A stretch of DNA of 64,000 bases from Microvelia longipes (lineage: Eukaryota; Arthropoda; Insecta; Hemiptera; Veliidae), in contig JACMZG010000008.1 of the NCBI GenBank assembly GCA_018340805.1, positions 23,523,748 through 23,587,747 on the forward strand, read 5' to 3'. A program made the translations under genes and the position numbers. Positions 1 to 12,830 of the stretch are shown here, piece by piece. The first letter of the stretch is position 1. Each line of letters opens with the position of its first letter. The notes under the pieces are model-generated. The model did not search any database and had not been told where the DNA came from. It worked only from the letters and a program-made list of their open reading frames with translations.

Positions 1-891
1 TTTTGTGTAAAACAGGAACCTGCGACGTTTCAAAATCGAGTTGTAAACATTCTGATACAGTAATGAGGTTCATAAACCAAAGCTGCAACACAGTAAAGAA
101 AGAATTTTATATCATATTAGACAATTTTATATTAGACCATAAAAAGTTGCATGATTCGCTGATATTGTATCAAGGTGTATCTTTTTGTTATTTAAAGTAT
201 AATCTTATAATAATGCTTTAAATTTATTATAAATACATAATACATAAAATTTATGTATTCTAGTTGTGTTGCAAATTATGCTTATACAGGAACTTATACG
301 TTTTGTACAATATGTTTATATTCATGTTTTCTCCATAAACACTTACTGTGTTTATTAGTATACTGCTACCATTACATAAACACTTGGGAATGAGAAGTTT
401 CAATTTTAAGGGTTGTTAATTTTTTTCATTTTTTTTACACATTTTCTTTTTCATTCCCTACAGTATTTAGAATTTGTTCTGTGACTTTGATTTCATTTAG
501 CATAGATGACTCTTTATAGCCACTGCAATTGATTGCCATTTTTTTTGGAATGGCTGCTCCTGGCAATGCTCTGTGTATAATTTAGGATCAAGGAGATTTA
601 AATTGATGTTAGAATTATTACGTTCTTAAAGACGTAAATATGAATTTTACGTCCCTAGGGTCGTAAATATGTGTTTTACGTGTTTACGATGCCAGTCGCA
701 AGTATAAAAACCTAATTTACAATTCAAGTCGTAGGTAAAAACAATTTCCTGGGTATTTATAAAACCTTAAACTACGACTTAAGTCGAAGAGAAATCAATA
801 TCATCATCGTTTTAATTTGTTTTAAAACTATACTGATGAAAACTTATATTTTATCTAAGTTTGAAAATATATTATCTATTTAATGTTACAG
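1..891. other. Intronic sequence before exon 1
   Basis: I found no coding segment. A short hairpin at about 629-652 (GACGTAAA ... TTTACGTC) and an inverted decamer pair (CAAGTCGTAG near 726, CTACGACTT near 771) suggest a small degenerate repeat between about 620 and 795. Confidence 0.4.
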
Positions 892-1032
892 GTCATCTTA
901 CAACTTAGAGTTAGTACGAATAATCTGCGAGCAATTATGCCTGCTTCTCCAGCCCTCTGCTACTTGTATTCCTAAAGATGCTTCCTTTGATCCTTTATAC
1001 ATTAATAACTGGTTTCAAACTTTAGTTAGAAG
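892..1032 (+). CDS. NACHT/WD-repeat protein (NWD1/NWD2-like), exon 1 of those visible
   Basis: This internal exon lies between an acceptor ending ttacag and the donor AG|gtaact. It starts with one base completing a codon and ends with two. It encodes about 47 residues with SSYNLELVRIICEQL near the start and INNWFQTLVRR at the end. In NACHT/WD proteins such a helix lies between the Walker A loop and the Walker B strand, so the P-loop and the N-terminal region should be in exons upstream of the window. The splice phase joins exactly to the next exon (AG + G = Arg). Assignment to the NWD1/NWD2-like family comes from motif order across all the exons, not from a search. Confidence 0.75.
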
Positions 1033-1296
1033 GTAACTTTTATATTATAGTTTATATCACGCATTTAATATTTATTTCTAAGAACTATTCTCTTTGCATT
1101 CTATTCATTCTTTCTATTGATGTTTATAGACAATGTTTTTGGGAAATAAAATTACCAGTTATTTATTCTCTGTTTATTACAACATATTATGTTGTTACTA
1201 AAGTAATAAGATGAAGAGTGTTATTAGAATAATTAGAAGAGAACGTCATGAACATAATTATTAGAAGAAAGTTATTAACAGGAACGAAAATTTTGT

Positions 1297-1362
1297 ACAT
1301 ACATACACACACATACACACAAACACACACACACACACACACAGACACACACATATATATAT

Positions 1363-1420
<58 letters not shown>
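1297..1420. repeat. Compound (AC)n/(TA)n microsatellite
   Basis: An interrupted AC/CA run passes directly into a TA run. It produces spurious Thr-His and Ile-Tyr reading frames on both strands, which are not genes. Confidence 0.95.
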
Positions 1421-1427
<7 letters not shown>

Positions 1428-1660
1428 CTAATATCCCAACTATTATGTAAATATGTTAACTTTACTACTTCGGCTTTCGGTCGCATTTCCACTCGACTAG
1501 AGGTCACCTTAAGTTGAACCCATGTTAAGTGGTTGGAGCATGAAAACTGTAATTAAATGAGAAAGTCAAAAAATGTCATTTTTATCTCAGATAATGAGAT
1601 AACAATCTCACTATCTTCCTCATATTTCGTTAAATTGCAATTTACTTTCGTTCTGTTAAG

Positions 1661-1902
1661 GTTTGACGAAGAGGAGAATTCAGAAGATAAAATCTTGCTT
1701 ATTCTTATTGACGACTTACATCGTTTAAATCCCCTGGACTCGGACATTGTGGCTGCGTTATCGTGGCTCCCTATTAACCTTCCTAAAAACGTTCATATCG
1801 TAGCTACCACCATTCTCTCTCCCGATGTATTAAAATTAACACCTATTCAGAGGGAACGATTCAGATCAGCTGAATGTTTACTAGAACTTCCTTCAGTCAA
1901 AG
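1661..1902 (+). CDS. NACHT/WD-repeat protein, exon 2: NACHT Walker B segment
   Basis: The exon encodes about 80 residues, from FDEEENSEDK to LELPSVK. The strand ILLILIDDLHRL is a clear Walker B motif: a hydrophobic run followed by paired Asp, as in NACHT ATPases. NVHIVATTILSPDVL follows and resembles the sensor 1 strand of STAND ATPases. The acceptor is ttctgttaag and the donor is aaag|gtaaac. It starts with one base and ends with one base, matching both neighbours. The protein is expected to be a cytosolic nucleotide-dependent oligomerising switch. The ligand cannot be read from the sequence. Confidence 0.85.
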
Positions 1903-2105
1903 GTAAACTATTGTTTAAAACATAAAAAAAATCTGTTGGTGGATATTGGTTTCATTGTTTTGCGTAAGCTCTTCTCACACTTGCACAATAAAGGATTGTT
2001 TTGAATTTAAATTTAATTCATTAAAAGAGCTGTAGATCTTTTGTGGATTCGATAAGATATATAGATTTGAGAACTGTCCAAAGTTAAAAAAGAATTACTT
2101 TCAAT

Positions 2106-3194
2106 TACTAAAGAAGACACAATATAATTGTGCGAGAGACACCTAGGAAATGTAACAAGCAAATGCAATGCTACATCTGGTAACTGTTCCATCATTCGTC
2201 ATCATTGATGGCTCGACATAATATCATGTCCCACTCTGTTTCGTTACGTCTAACTCATCAGGGCGCCGACAGAGCCTAAACTCACTCTGACCTTCAATTA
2301 ATTCCGAAGAATATAATGTGAAGTATTTACCAGAGACGAGCGGTGCTCTCTTAGCGCCATCATGAATGGCAAGCAAAACATATATCATTTGATACTACTG
2401 AGTTTTGCAAAACATGAATAGTTGACACAATATAATTGTGCGAGAGACACCTAGGAAATGTAACAAACAAATGCAATGCTACATCTGGGAACTGTTCCAT
2501 CATTCGACATTCGTAATCATTGATGGCTCGACATAATGTCATGTCCCACTCTGTTGCGTTACGTCTAACTCATCAGGGCGCCGACAGAGCCTAAACTCCG
2601 AATTAATTCCGAAGAATCTGGTAAATACTTCACATTATATTCTTTGAAATTAATTGAAGGTCAGAGTGAGTTTAGGCTCTGTCGGCGCCCTGATGAGTTA
2701 GACGTAACGAAACAGAGTGGGACATGATATTATGTCGAGCCATCAATGATGACGAATGTCGAATGATGGAACAGTTCCCAGATGTAGCATTGCATTTGCT
2801 TGTTACATTTCCTAGGTGTCTCTCGCACAATTATATTGTGTCAATTATTCATGTTTTGCAAAACTCGGTAGTATCAAATGATATATTTTTGCTTGCCATG
2901 CATGATGGCGGTAAGAGAGCACCGCTCGTTAAATACTTTACATTATAGTTTGGAATTAATTGAAGGTCAGAGTGAGTTTAGGCTCTGTCGGCGCCCTGAT
3001 GAGTTAGACGTAACGAAACAGAGTGGGACATGACATAATGTCGAGCCATCAATGATGACGAATGATGGAACAGTTCCCAGATGTAGCATTGCATTTGCTT
3101 GTTACATATCCTAGGTGTCTCTCGCACAATTATATTGTGTCAACTATTTATGTTTTGCAAAACTCGGTAGTATCAAATGATATACTAAAGAAGA
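2106..3194. mobile_element. Four-unit palindromic (foldback) element with 12-bp flanking direct repeat
   Basis: A unit of roughly 300 bases containing GGCGCCGACAGAGCC and CACCTAGGAAATG occurs twice in one orientation (about 2118-2605) and twice inverted (about 2610-3182). Together they form arms of about half a kilobase with almost no spacer. The block is flanked by the direct repeat TACTAAAGAAGA at 2106-2117 and 3183-3194, which looks like a target-site duplication. The short reading frames in each unit (MMEQFPDVALHLLVT) repeat with the unit and are probably not genes. A related diverged copy is at about 59760-59960. Confidence 0.8.
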
Positions 3195-4100
3195 ATTCTC
3201 ATCCTCCCAACATTGAACTCGATTCCCTCATCCTTAGAGAGTAATTGCATACGATTCATCTTAAGAGGTCACCCATACAACACTGACCACGTCCAATGGT
3301 GCTTAACTTATATGATCCTACAAAAAGCATGGATATACTTCTGGTATTGAAACGAAACTTCGTGTACTTCTTTATTACGTAAGAGTACATACTTGTACCA
3401 AATTTCAACTTAATTTGATTGTTTTCCGATTGTTTACAATTATTTAAAAAACGTACATTAGTCATTTGATAAAAATTAAACTAATGCTGATAATGAGATG
3501 AAACTTGGCACATATGTTAGACTTATACATGGCTACATTCGTGCCAAATCTCAATCCAACTTTGGAAAAACCACTCGGGAGGACTTAAAAACACCTAAAC
3601 CGGATAAAGAGATGAAACTAGCTGTTAATCCTATATATAGCTATATGCCTACCAAATATCAATGCGATTGCATTATTTTTCCGCATTTTATGATTTTTCA
3701 AAATGATTGCTGTGTCGTTATTGCGGGATAATGACGTCATAAAAAAACTATTTTCCAAATAGCACAACTAAAGCGGTAGACTGATTTTTGTGCAAAGTTT
3801 CAACTCTAGCATAAATACACCAGGAGCTACGATGATGACACTCACACACATACAGACATACAACTTTGTAAAAACCACTCAGGATGTCTTAAAAACGTCT
3901 GAAATGGAGAATTTCTGTTTTTAATGCAAACACAATACTTTTCCTATATACCTACGGTATAATTAGGAAAAGTAAATGAATAAATATTAGAGTGAGAAGG
4001 AAATAAATAAAAGAAGTATGAAATACATATAATTTGATTTGTGTATTATTTTGACTTTTACTGTTTTTTCACTCTATATCTTTCTTTTATCATATTGCAG
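3195..4100. other. Intronic sequence with dispersed-repeat copies
   Basis: Two related stretches, near 3500-3640 and 3780-3925, carry motifs such as AAACCACTC...GGA..TCTTAAAAAC that recur elsewhere in the window. I see no coding sequence. Confidence 0.5.
3785..3925 (+). repeat. Dispersed repeat family 'ACCACTCAG', copy
   Basis: It contains CATACAGACATACAACTTTG, then ACCACTCAGGATGTCTTAAA and a GAAATGG end. The same order is found at 50280-50400 and, inverted, at 5468-5530, 8300-8425 and 55385-55510. The family is probably a non-autonomous transposon. I could not define its ends. Confidence 0.6.
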
Positions 4101-4325
4101 ATGATTTAGAAAAGAGCATATTATCAGAGTTGGAGATTCTTGAAGGGAAATACGGATATGATGCAATGAGTAAACTTTGTTCTTTTCTCACTATCACTGA
4201 GTTTGGACTGAGTGAAGTTGAACTTCTGGAGCTTACCATGCCTACAGGGGATGAATTCCTTCCTCTTAAACTTTCTGATGGATATTTTAACTTTTCTACC
4301 TTCTGTACTGTTAGGCATGCTATGT
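4101..4325 (+). CDS. NACHT/WD-repeat protein, exon 3: helical region after NACHT
   Basis: The exon starts after catattgcag and ends before gtaagt at 4326. It encodes about 75 residues, including EILEGKYGYDAMSKL, SFLTITEFGLSEVELLEL and DGYFNFSTFCTVRHAM. The FGLSEVELLEL stretch fits the winged-helix part of the family, where a conserved G-L-S-x-x-E-L-L pattern follows the ATPase. The phase continues the Asp codon split from exon 2 (G + AT). About 2.2 kb of intron precedes it, and that intron holds the palindrome at 2106-3194. Confidence 0.85.
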
Positions 4326-5861
4326 GTAAGTCTTGTTTTATGATTAATGTTTCTTTTTATCTTTTTCTTTGTTAAGAATAATCTTAGAGAATCCTTAGTA
4401 TTTTGTATATTCATTGTGTGATGTTATATAAAGCATGTTATGAGACATAATGTTAGATGCTATGTCATATGAGATTGAAGAGGTAAAATTGGATTTTCAA
4501 TTGTGAACTCTTGCTAAGTTTACAATATGTTACATTATATTTTACAATTTTACATTTGTTAATATTATTTTTTATGTGTGTTTGGAGTCAAATCTATTGA
4601 TATAAAATGAAGGCTTACCTCGTTTAGATAGTTACAATTACCTGTCAATTACCTTTTAACTTTTCCTCTTTTCCACAGGTGTGTAGGAAATGTGATGGGT
4701 TCACAGTAAAATCCTATACCAAGATTTTATCTTAACTACCTGTTTGGGGGGCATTATTAATTTGTTCTGAGTGTAACATCATTATTAGTTTTATTGGTGG
4801 AATTCATTATCTATAAATAAGGAAAACACTGTCTCTCCACAATATACATTTATTTTCAATGAGCTGCGTTGAACCATAAGAGGTCATACTCAGTGATTAC
4901 AAACAAGTATTTTTAAAATTACAAAATTAAGCGAACAAACATACAAACTAGTTAAATAAAATCCAAAACAATCAAATGATTACAGTTAAATGCTTTTTAT
5001 TTTATGAAAAAACCTACTACTTCGTCTTTTCCACAAAATATGCTTTATTTAGTTTTGTTGAATTGTACTTGTTTATAGTTACCGATGATAACCTCTTAAG
5101 GCTGAAAACAGCACTGTAACATAATAAGTATATTTATTTTATTTTACTTTTGACGTTATCAGTGAACATGAATTGACCAAAGTTTGTTACTTCTGCCATT
5201 CTGATTGTATGAATGGCAGAAGTATACAATTAGTAATAGTATACAATTTTTTTTAAAGAATACAAAATTATTAAAAAGAAATATTTAGCATATTTTACAT
5301 TTTCTTAAAAAATGTATTATCTTTTAAATCATGGCTGCCAAATATAACAACATCTATTTCACATTATAAAGTCAAGTTTAATGAGGCATCATTTATTACT
5401 TAATCATTTATACTTTAGGTATATTGAAAAATTGTTGCCACTAAATATCCAAAAAAAATATCCAGTTCAGATGTTTTAAGACTTCCTGAGTGATTGCTAC
5501 CTAGATGTCTATTATCATTGTAGCTTTGTATATTGTATATCAATCTTAAGGACTTGCTGTGCTTATTGGAAAAATGATTTATTTCATAAACCATTATTAT
5601 GATGTCATAGTAATAATCATGATTTTAACTAATTAAAATCATTACTAAGCCCAATGATTTTATCTGAAAATAAGTGGTGCTTCTGAATAGTGGAACTTCA
5701 AAAGAGCATGACAATGTCTTCTTTTACCTTGGTAATAGTTGAATTTTCTTGCCCTACTAGTTATGGATTACTGTATATTCCATGTACTGTTATTTGTTAG
5801 CCCATTTTCAAAATATTTGTTACTATTTAATTTTACAGAGGTACTATCTTTTTGGTTTTAG
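4326..5861. other. Intron with a diverged inverted pair of Penelope-like tails
   Basis: Near 4775-4900 (minus-like: TCTCTCCAC ... GGTCATACTCAGTG) and 5084-5150 (plus-like: GATGATAACCTCTTAAGGCTG) there are decayed copies of the tail seen intact at 21264-21695. A short ACCACTCAG-family copy follows at 5468-5530. I see no coding sequence. Confidence 0.45.
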
Positions 5862-6062
5862 TATCAGCTGACCTTATACATCACAAATTCATGAGTGGTC
5901 GAATGCTGATCTGCTGGCGTTACCAGCTGATAGCTAAAGTTGCCAGATCTAGGTATCTCCAGAGTCAAGATGTTGTCAAATCTCTTCATGCTGAAATTGC
6001 TAATTTATTCTTTAGTGAATTTAATTCTGCTGATGAAGATACAGAGAAAACTCAAGAGCAAG
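5862..6062 (+). CDS. NACHT/WD-repeat protein, exon 4: helical region
   Basis: The exon encodes about 67 residues: SADLIHHKFMSGRMLICWRY, then AKVARSRYLQSQDVV and a polar end TEKTQEQ. The W-R-Y/H ... A-x-x-R-Y-L pattern is typical of this region in NWD-like proteins. I chose the acceptor at 5861 (tttttggttttag) because its pyrimidine tract is strong and T + TA gives Leu. The acceptor at 5838 would create a stop, and that at 5840 adds seven residues in frame. The donor is caag|gtaact. A 15.7-kb intron follows. Confidence 0.8.
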
Positions 6063-6978
6063 GTAACTGTTTTTATCTACTTCTTCCAACGCAAGTTTTA
6101 TATACAGTCTCTTCAACTAGCACTATAAATGTCACTTCCCTCACTAGGGTGTGTTAGTAGAAGCATATCGCCTAACCACATAAACTACAATTAATTTTCA
6201 TTGATCAAATAGGGATTAATTATTTTATAAATAATAAATGGCTTATTATTAAATAGGGATTAAAAGCAAGGATGGTGCAATACTTATGTCTGTATAACAA
6301 CAACAATATAACAAACAGTTATAACAATATAATAAACTATATATAACAATAATATATATAAACTATAAATAAAAAAGGACAATAAAATTTCCTAAGGTTT
6401 TATTCAAAAAATAAAAAATATTTATTAAACAGTATCAATAAATATAAAAGGTATTTGAAGAATAAATTTAATCAGTTCAAGGTTTTAAAAAAAATAAATG
6501 GAACAAGTTAACAATTAATACAGAAGCAAATGACTGAAATTAAGTGTATAAGTTCGTCTGACCACTAGTGCCATCTAATGACTTGAGAACTAACTATTAT
6601 CTACTAACAAACATAATTATTTTTAAAATATAGCATAGTATAACATAGTATTAAAATATTTATAATGCAGCAGTTTAAATTAAAAAATTAAACCTTCAGT
6701 ATCTTTGTATTAATTATAATACAAATAATTATTAACTCTGGCAGTAGTCTAAAATAAGGACTAGTTTGAGAATAAATAAGGTAATAATATGGTAAGTAAT
6801 TAGGACTTAGGCTAACAAACTACTGATACATGTACAGCAGTAATATAAATTATACAATACATTTACATTATAAAAACTTCTTGTTAGCTAGTTTTTTAAT
6901 ATGCCTTATTTAACTTTTAATTATTTTCTGATAAAACCCTACATTTACAACAGGGTGGATTTTGCTTTTTCTTTTTAA

Positions 6979-7013
6979 GGCATGATTATGGCCAGCTTGG
7001 CCGAAACGTCGCC
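6979..7013 (+). ncRNA. Degenerate hammerhead ribozyme motif
   Basis: The stretch reads GGC, ATGATTA, then stem II (GGCC with loop AGCTT and GGCC), then GAAAC, GTC and GCC. Stem II and the GAAAC/GTC side fit the hammerhead consensus, and the outer GGC/GCC can pair. The CTGATGA core has changed to ATGATTA at two essential positions, so it is probably inactive. Confidence 0.5.
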
Positions 7014-7389
7014 ACATTAATTCATTTTTTTATTATCCCATTCTTCGACTATCAACATTAAAAATTATAAAAACCAGTATTACATGCTTATATTATATAA
7101 TATATATTACATACATAATAATACTCTATCACATTAGACTCACAAGTAAAGTTAACTATAAAGACTAGTTGTTGCAGTAGCAAAGGTCGCCAGCTTGTGA
7201 GGCATGATGGGTAAAAAAGTTATTCCTATTTTGTCCACTAGAGCTCTCCAATGTTCCATCTAGTGACAAGTCTAAGAGGGAGACTTATCTATTTTTATTA
7301 CTTTATCATCGTGTTTTGAGTAAAGTTAACAAAAATTTAGTTTTTAATGTTTAAATTTTTTTATTATTTATTATTTATATCATTTAAAT

Positions 7390-7870
7390 TACAGCTATCA
7401 GAGAATTTACTTATTTACTCGTAATGAATTAAAAAAATCCTGTATCAATACCACTAAAGCCATTGAAGTCGATCAGAAAACCATAAACCAGTTGAAAAAC
7501 TCTAAACTTAATAATGTTAAAAATGAACTCAAACAATTCAACTGTGTTCATTTAGAACAAATAAAAACTTATTTTGAAAAAAAAAAAAAAAAAATTGCAT
7601 GCTGTTGGGACTGATGGAATTCCGGTTCAAATTATTTTTCTTATAATCCAGACCACATAATTCATGTTAACTCTTCTCTTTAATCTGGTTCTGCACCAAC
7701 TTTACGGAAAAAGCTCATGTAACTCCAATTCCTAAGAAATCAAATGTTACTCATATAAATGATACCAGGCCATTAATGATGTTCATTAAGGGCCGTCATT
7801 AATGATCTTTTTTATATTCCTAAAATTTTGCCTTATCCCAGGTTCATTTAGGGTTAGGGATTTTTTACAA
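7390..7870 (+). pseudogene. Decayed LINE reverse transcriptase fragment
   Basis: Broken reading frames show recognisable RT palm pieces: GTDGIPVQIIF near 7606, then AHVTPIPKKSNVTHINDTRP near 7710. The second is the lysine-rich segment before the R-P-I/L motif of non-LTR reverse transcriptases. A run of about 17 A at 7578-7594 and several stops interrupt it. Confidence 0.65.
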
Positions 7871-8299
7871 GTACCTAACATCGCACAGGCTCAGAACCAC
7901 TGTCTTAGCATCCTTTTTCAAAGAGGGCAAATTTAAAGATATCTATTCCCATCAAAATTCTGAAGGCCCCAACCAAGATTGAACCTAAACTGTCTGGGGG
8001 TATGGCAAACATCGCTAATCATTACATCACAGCACCCCTCCCCCTCCAATCTGTGCTCTATAAATCTTAATTTAAATTTCAAGAATAGCAAATAAAATCA
8101 AACCAGGGAATTGAAAGCAAAGGACACACACAAATTGCATCTGCTTAGTTAGAATATAGTGAGACTTACTCTTGATAATTTTTTTTAATTTTTTTTTTAA
8201 ACATGTTTATTTCTTTAAACATTTTTTTATAATTGATATTATTATACTTTTACTTTTCCTCATTTATAACATAAATAAAAATTTTGTGTTTGCAAAAAA

Positions 8300-8425
8300 T
8301 CCGAAACCAGGTTTTTACCTGAATTATCCGTTTTAGGTGTTTTTAAAGACTTCTGAGTGGTTTTCACAAAGTTTTCTGTATGTCTGTCTATGTGTGTGTG
8401 TTATCATTGTAGCTTCTAGCATATT
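8300..8425 (-). repeat. Dispersed repeat family 'ACCACTCAG', inverted copy
   Basis: It reads TCTGAGTGGTTTTCACAAAG and then TGTATGTCTGTCTATGTGTG, the reverse complement of the copy at 3785-3925. Confidence 0.6.
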
Positions 8426-10850
8426 TAAGCTAGAGAGTAGAAGCTATAATTATGTTTACTATTTTATCATTATATATTATTTGATATTGCTGTAATGTTT
8501 TCTATTTTTTTTTCTCTTTTAGAAATGATTAGTTTTATTATATTTTATGATGTTTATTCTTTGTAACTGGTATGAAATACTGTTTTATTAAACATATTAA
8601 AGGTAAAGAACTTTAAGTTGATAAATATCATTCCTCTAATACCAACAAAATATTTTTAAAAATAATCATTTGTTATTTTAACTATTTTCTACTAAAAACA
8701 AAATAATTATAAAGTAATGAATTTACAAATTATAAAAGTAAGTCTAACTACAGTTCGTAAGCCTCCTCACCACGTCACGGTCAGATGCTTCAAAATAATA
8801 TCAGTGAAATTTATATTTTAGTTAAATGGTATCATATTTCTGAATTAGAACTACCTGTTGATTTCTTTTCAAACGTTTGTTGATTTAGGTTAACAAATAA
8901 TATGTTTCTATAGTACATTTAGTAGTTTTCAACACCCAGAGCCATATTTTGGGATGCCAACACCTTTTTACAAACAAAAAGTTTCCTTGTTTTAAACTTG
9001 CAAAACTAAAATATTTGAGTTTAAATGCATTTATTTAAAAAAGTGGCATTAATCTCTAGATGTTTTTTAAATCTACAGTAGTACTTAACTTCATTAGTAA
9101 AAGGAAACGCCTTGTAACATTTATATCTCTATACAGTCCCCTTAACTAGGGCAATTAGTTTTGACATAGTTGGTAGCTATGTATTAACTTTATAATTATT
9201 AAAGGTAACCAATTAGAGCCTAGAGATCTTCCACAATCTACTAGTCAAAAATCAATAGACATACTGTAAATTTATTTTTTTAAATTATTTATGATTTCAC
9301 TGATATTATTTTATGATTTATTTAAAAAGAGATATGTTTTTATTTACTTGTGTAAAATACATAGTATTATGTAAAAAAATTATCCAAAATTAAATAAACA
9401 CATCTGAGGAGGTCCATTCACACCGCGATGATTAAAGAGGGACTTTTTTGAAAAAAATTAATCATCGCTTACAATAAAAAGAACAAATAGTTGGTAAATA
9501 TTTTTTACCAAGAATATACAGTAAAACTATGATAAAAAAATCCACTACCAATCTATTTATACTAATATCCCACTACAACATGGGATATTACACCTACACT
9601 CAACTATCATGAATTTACTAAAGAACAAATTAATATCAAAATAAATAGGATAGTTAGGTATTAGTGATAATAATATTTATAATAAATATTTTTACCACTA
9701 AAACCAAATTAAATACAAAAGTCAGAATTATATTGAAAAAATTTGAACTTGTGATTTCTATATATTCAAGTCCTAGACATAAAAAATTACCCATATACCA
9801 ATAACTAAATCATAATTAAAACGTATTTAATGACAAATTTACTGTCATTAATTTTTTGATGTGTGATAAGTAGAAATAAACGAACTCTAATGAAAATATC
9901 AATTGTTATTTCTAATTTTCCCGAGAAGAAAAATAAATGTTAAAATTTAATCCTTCAATGATGTTACTAACTAACTATTATGAGTCAGGAAAAATTTAGT
10001 GATGAAATCATTTAAAATTTATAAATTATTTGTGATTGATCCTAGGTGTTATGAGGGCCACTTTCATGAGTTTTGGCATACTCATGGCTTCTCACATATT
10101 CATTATGATCTTACCATAAATCATACCTTAAATGTCTAAAGGATTAGGCATAGATCATTAAAAAGATAGATAAGTAAGTTCAAGACATTTAATTAATTAT
10201 TAAATAAGAATAAACAGACATATTGGTTAAGCATTTTGACTATAGAATATTGGTACCTACTTAAGGTGGATACCCTAGAATATAATCAATAAGGAGAATT
10301 TACCTGTACTCATTTTAGTACCATGTCCTGAAACACTCTGACGTCCCCTCTCTCTAACTTTGGCTTCCCCCTGAGTCTTCTCCCTCCATCTCACATATAC
10401 CCTCTCTTTCAATATATTTAGTTCTAGCTTAGTTAACATTTTAATTTAATAAATAGGACAAGTCAGCATCTTTCCATGAACATTAGATGGTTCATTGACT
10501 AAGTTGTTTACAGTCAAATCATGTGACTGTTCGAAACATTAAGATTGGTTAAAATGGAACGTCACAGTGTCAATAATAATAAAATAAAGTACTGAAGTGT
10601 TTATCATAATAATCATCAATAATGCAAAACAGTTTTTTTATAATAACTTAATAACCTGTGTTTTAGAAAAATGAATAACCCCTGGATACCTGCTAAAAAA
10701 TAATTATGCCTCATAATAAGAAGCCCACTTATCTTTTTCAGAAATTAATCAATCTAACAGGATCCGTTTTAATATTTATATGAATGATCTGAAAACTGCC
10801 TTCCGCCTCTTGATTTTTCTTCCAGGATACTTGTAGACTGAATTCAGCAA
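8426..10850. other. Intronic AT-rich sequence
   Basis: There is no reading frame of note and no clear repeat boundaries. CT-rich stretches near 10320-10400 lead into the minisatellite region. Confidence 0.4.
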
Positions 10851-10855
10851 CTCTG

Positions 10856-12830
10856 CCCCCATACACTGACTCTAACCCCCAAAAAACACTGACTCTAATT
10901 CATACATTTTATAATATGCAAAGTCATTTCTAAATTTTTCTCTCGCTACAGGAATCGCAGACGCAGTTTCATCATAGTTATGTTTAAAGTTTTTCTGATA
11001 AATGCTTATCAAAAACATAGCTTCATTTTACTCTTAAGTTCTTGATACTATATGAATTACATGAGTCCAACAGAGTTTTTCTGTTTTTCTGACAGAACTA
11101 ATTTATTTGACAGAGATCGTCTCTTTGTTTATGTGATATCCTCAGATTCTTTTTATTATTATTATAAGAGATTGTTCATATCAATGATATTATGTCCTGG
11201 TTAATTTAATGTTTAATAATGAATATCACCTTAATCAAACACTAAGAAATAAAAAATAACTTGGCAATACCTTTTAAAACATAGATAGAAAATATAAAGT
11301 ATATAATAACCAAATTAAAATAAATTACAGAATAAACAGTGGTTTGATTTTGATTAAAAATTAATTCTACCCCCAGAAAACACTGACTCTAACCCAACAA
11401 CACTGACTCTAACCCACAAACTGACTCTAACCCAAAAACACTGACTCTAACCCAACAAGAAGTGGCATCAGCACTCTTCTTCTCCCTGCTGCCTCAACAG
11501 TTCCTCTTAGTAGACTGACTTCAGCAACTCTGCCCCCATGCACTCTAATATCAAAACATATAATTTACCCCCAAAAAAGTTTAATAATAACACACACAAG
11601 CTTTTTATCAATGAAATAGCTATTACGCATAATATTAGATAGCTATAATATGAATATTATTTAAAGTAAAAATAAAACATTAATCGTAAAAAGTAGGATG
11701 TGAATAAGCAACAATGAATGAGAAAATAATTATGTTACATAATGATGACTTAAATAGTTATATTTTAATAAGATCTTGGTCCTAGCCTACCTAACCAAAA
11801 TATCTAACTAACTAAACCTAACTGTGCGAGCTCGTCCCTAACTAACCTAGTCCCAACTGAGTCTCCCTATCTATGCAAGCAAGCCTTCACCACCCTTTCC
11901 TACGACTAACTGATTTAGGTCTTATTAAAATATAAAATTGAACCTAAAAAATAATATATTTATAGATTCGAACTCTACAAAGATTATAAAAACTGGCTTT
12001 ATTAAAACCAAAAAAAAACATGGCAAGAATTATTTTATTATTCGTGTAGCTTGGCTGTGTTATAAATTTAGAAAATTGATTTTATCCCCCTAAAACACTG
12101 ACTCTAACCCATAAACACTGACTCTGCCCCGCAAACACTGTCTCTACCCCAAAACACTGACTCTACCCCTCCCCCCGGCAATACTGTACCCTGCTGCCAC
12201 ATCATCAACCCGGCTGCCACATCATCTTCAACCCTGCTGTCTCAGCTACATCTGCTTCCATACACTGACTCTAACCACCCCGAAAACCCCAAGACCATTG
12301 TTATTCTTAATTACTTTACTTATACTGGGTATAATTTACTTCATATTATTTACCCATGTCTTTCTGATATTGCCAAGTTATCTGAAATATTTTTAGTATT
12401 CTTAGTAAAATCCATCATGAAATGTTAAAAGGGAAAAGAACAAACATTGAAGTAAAGAAAAATCTTTGATTAGAGAAATAAAATCTGAATTTCAGAAATA
12501 AAAACAATAGAGTAGAACTAAATAAAATAAATTAGTTTTATAAATAACTTCAAAAAATAAAAATAGTTCTTTCAAAAATCACAGGACCAAACCGATTCTT
12601 GTTAAAATAATGTAAAACAGATAGCACAGAAATCATTAAAAGAAGTAAAGCAAGGTAAATAAGAGGTTAAACATTTATCTAACTAAAAGAAATAAAATGA
12701 ACAACAGCTCACGTCTGCGGGACTCGTGGAGATTTAGAAACAATTTAGAAATCGTACATATTATTATAATGTAATAAAAGTGATTCTACCCCGCAAACAC
12801 TGACTCTAACCCCAAAACACTGATTTTACC
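10856..12830 (+). repeat. Interspersed minisatellite, unit close to AAACACTGACTCTAACCCC
   Basis: Clusters of a 17-20-base unit occur at about 10856-10900, 11372-11460, 12085-12170, 12262-12296 and 12784-12832. They are separated by several hundred bases of AT-rich sequence. Similar CT-rich blocks (GCAACTCTGCCCCCAT) accompany two of the clusters. The units carry TAACCC, similar to telomere-type motifs, but no telomeric array is present. Confidence 0.8.

Noticed and set aside
1187..1517. Overlapping 89-106-residue frames on both strands
   Set aside because: They are translations of the AC/TA microsatellite.
2013..3244. Four similar small frames (MMEQFPDVALHLL) as a gene family
   Set aside because: They follow the repeat units of the palindrome, appear on both strands, and lack starts or context of a gene.
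5841..5861. Earlier start of exon 4
   Set aside because: The acceptor at 5840 is weak and adds residues that fit the family less well. The acceptor at 5838 creates a stop at the junction.
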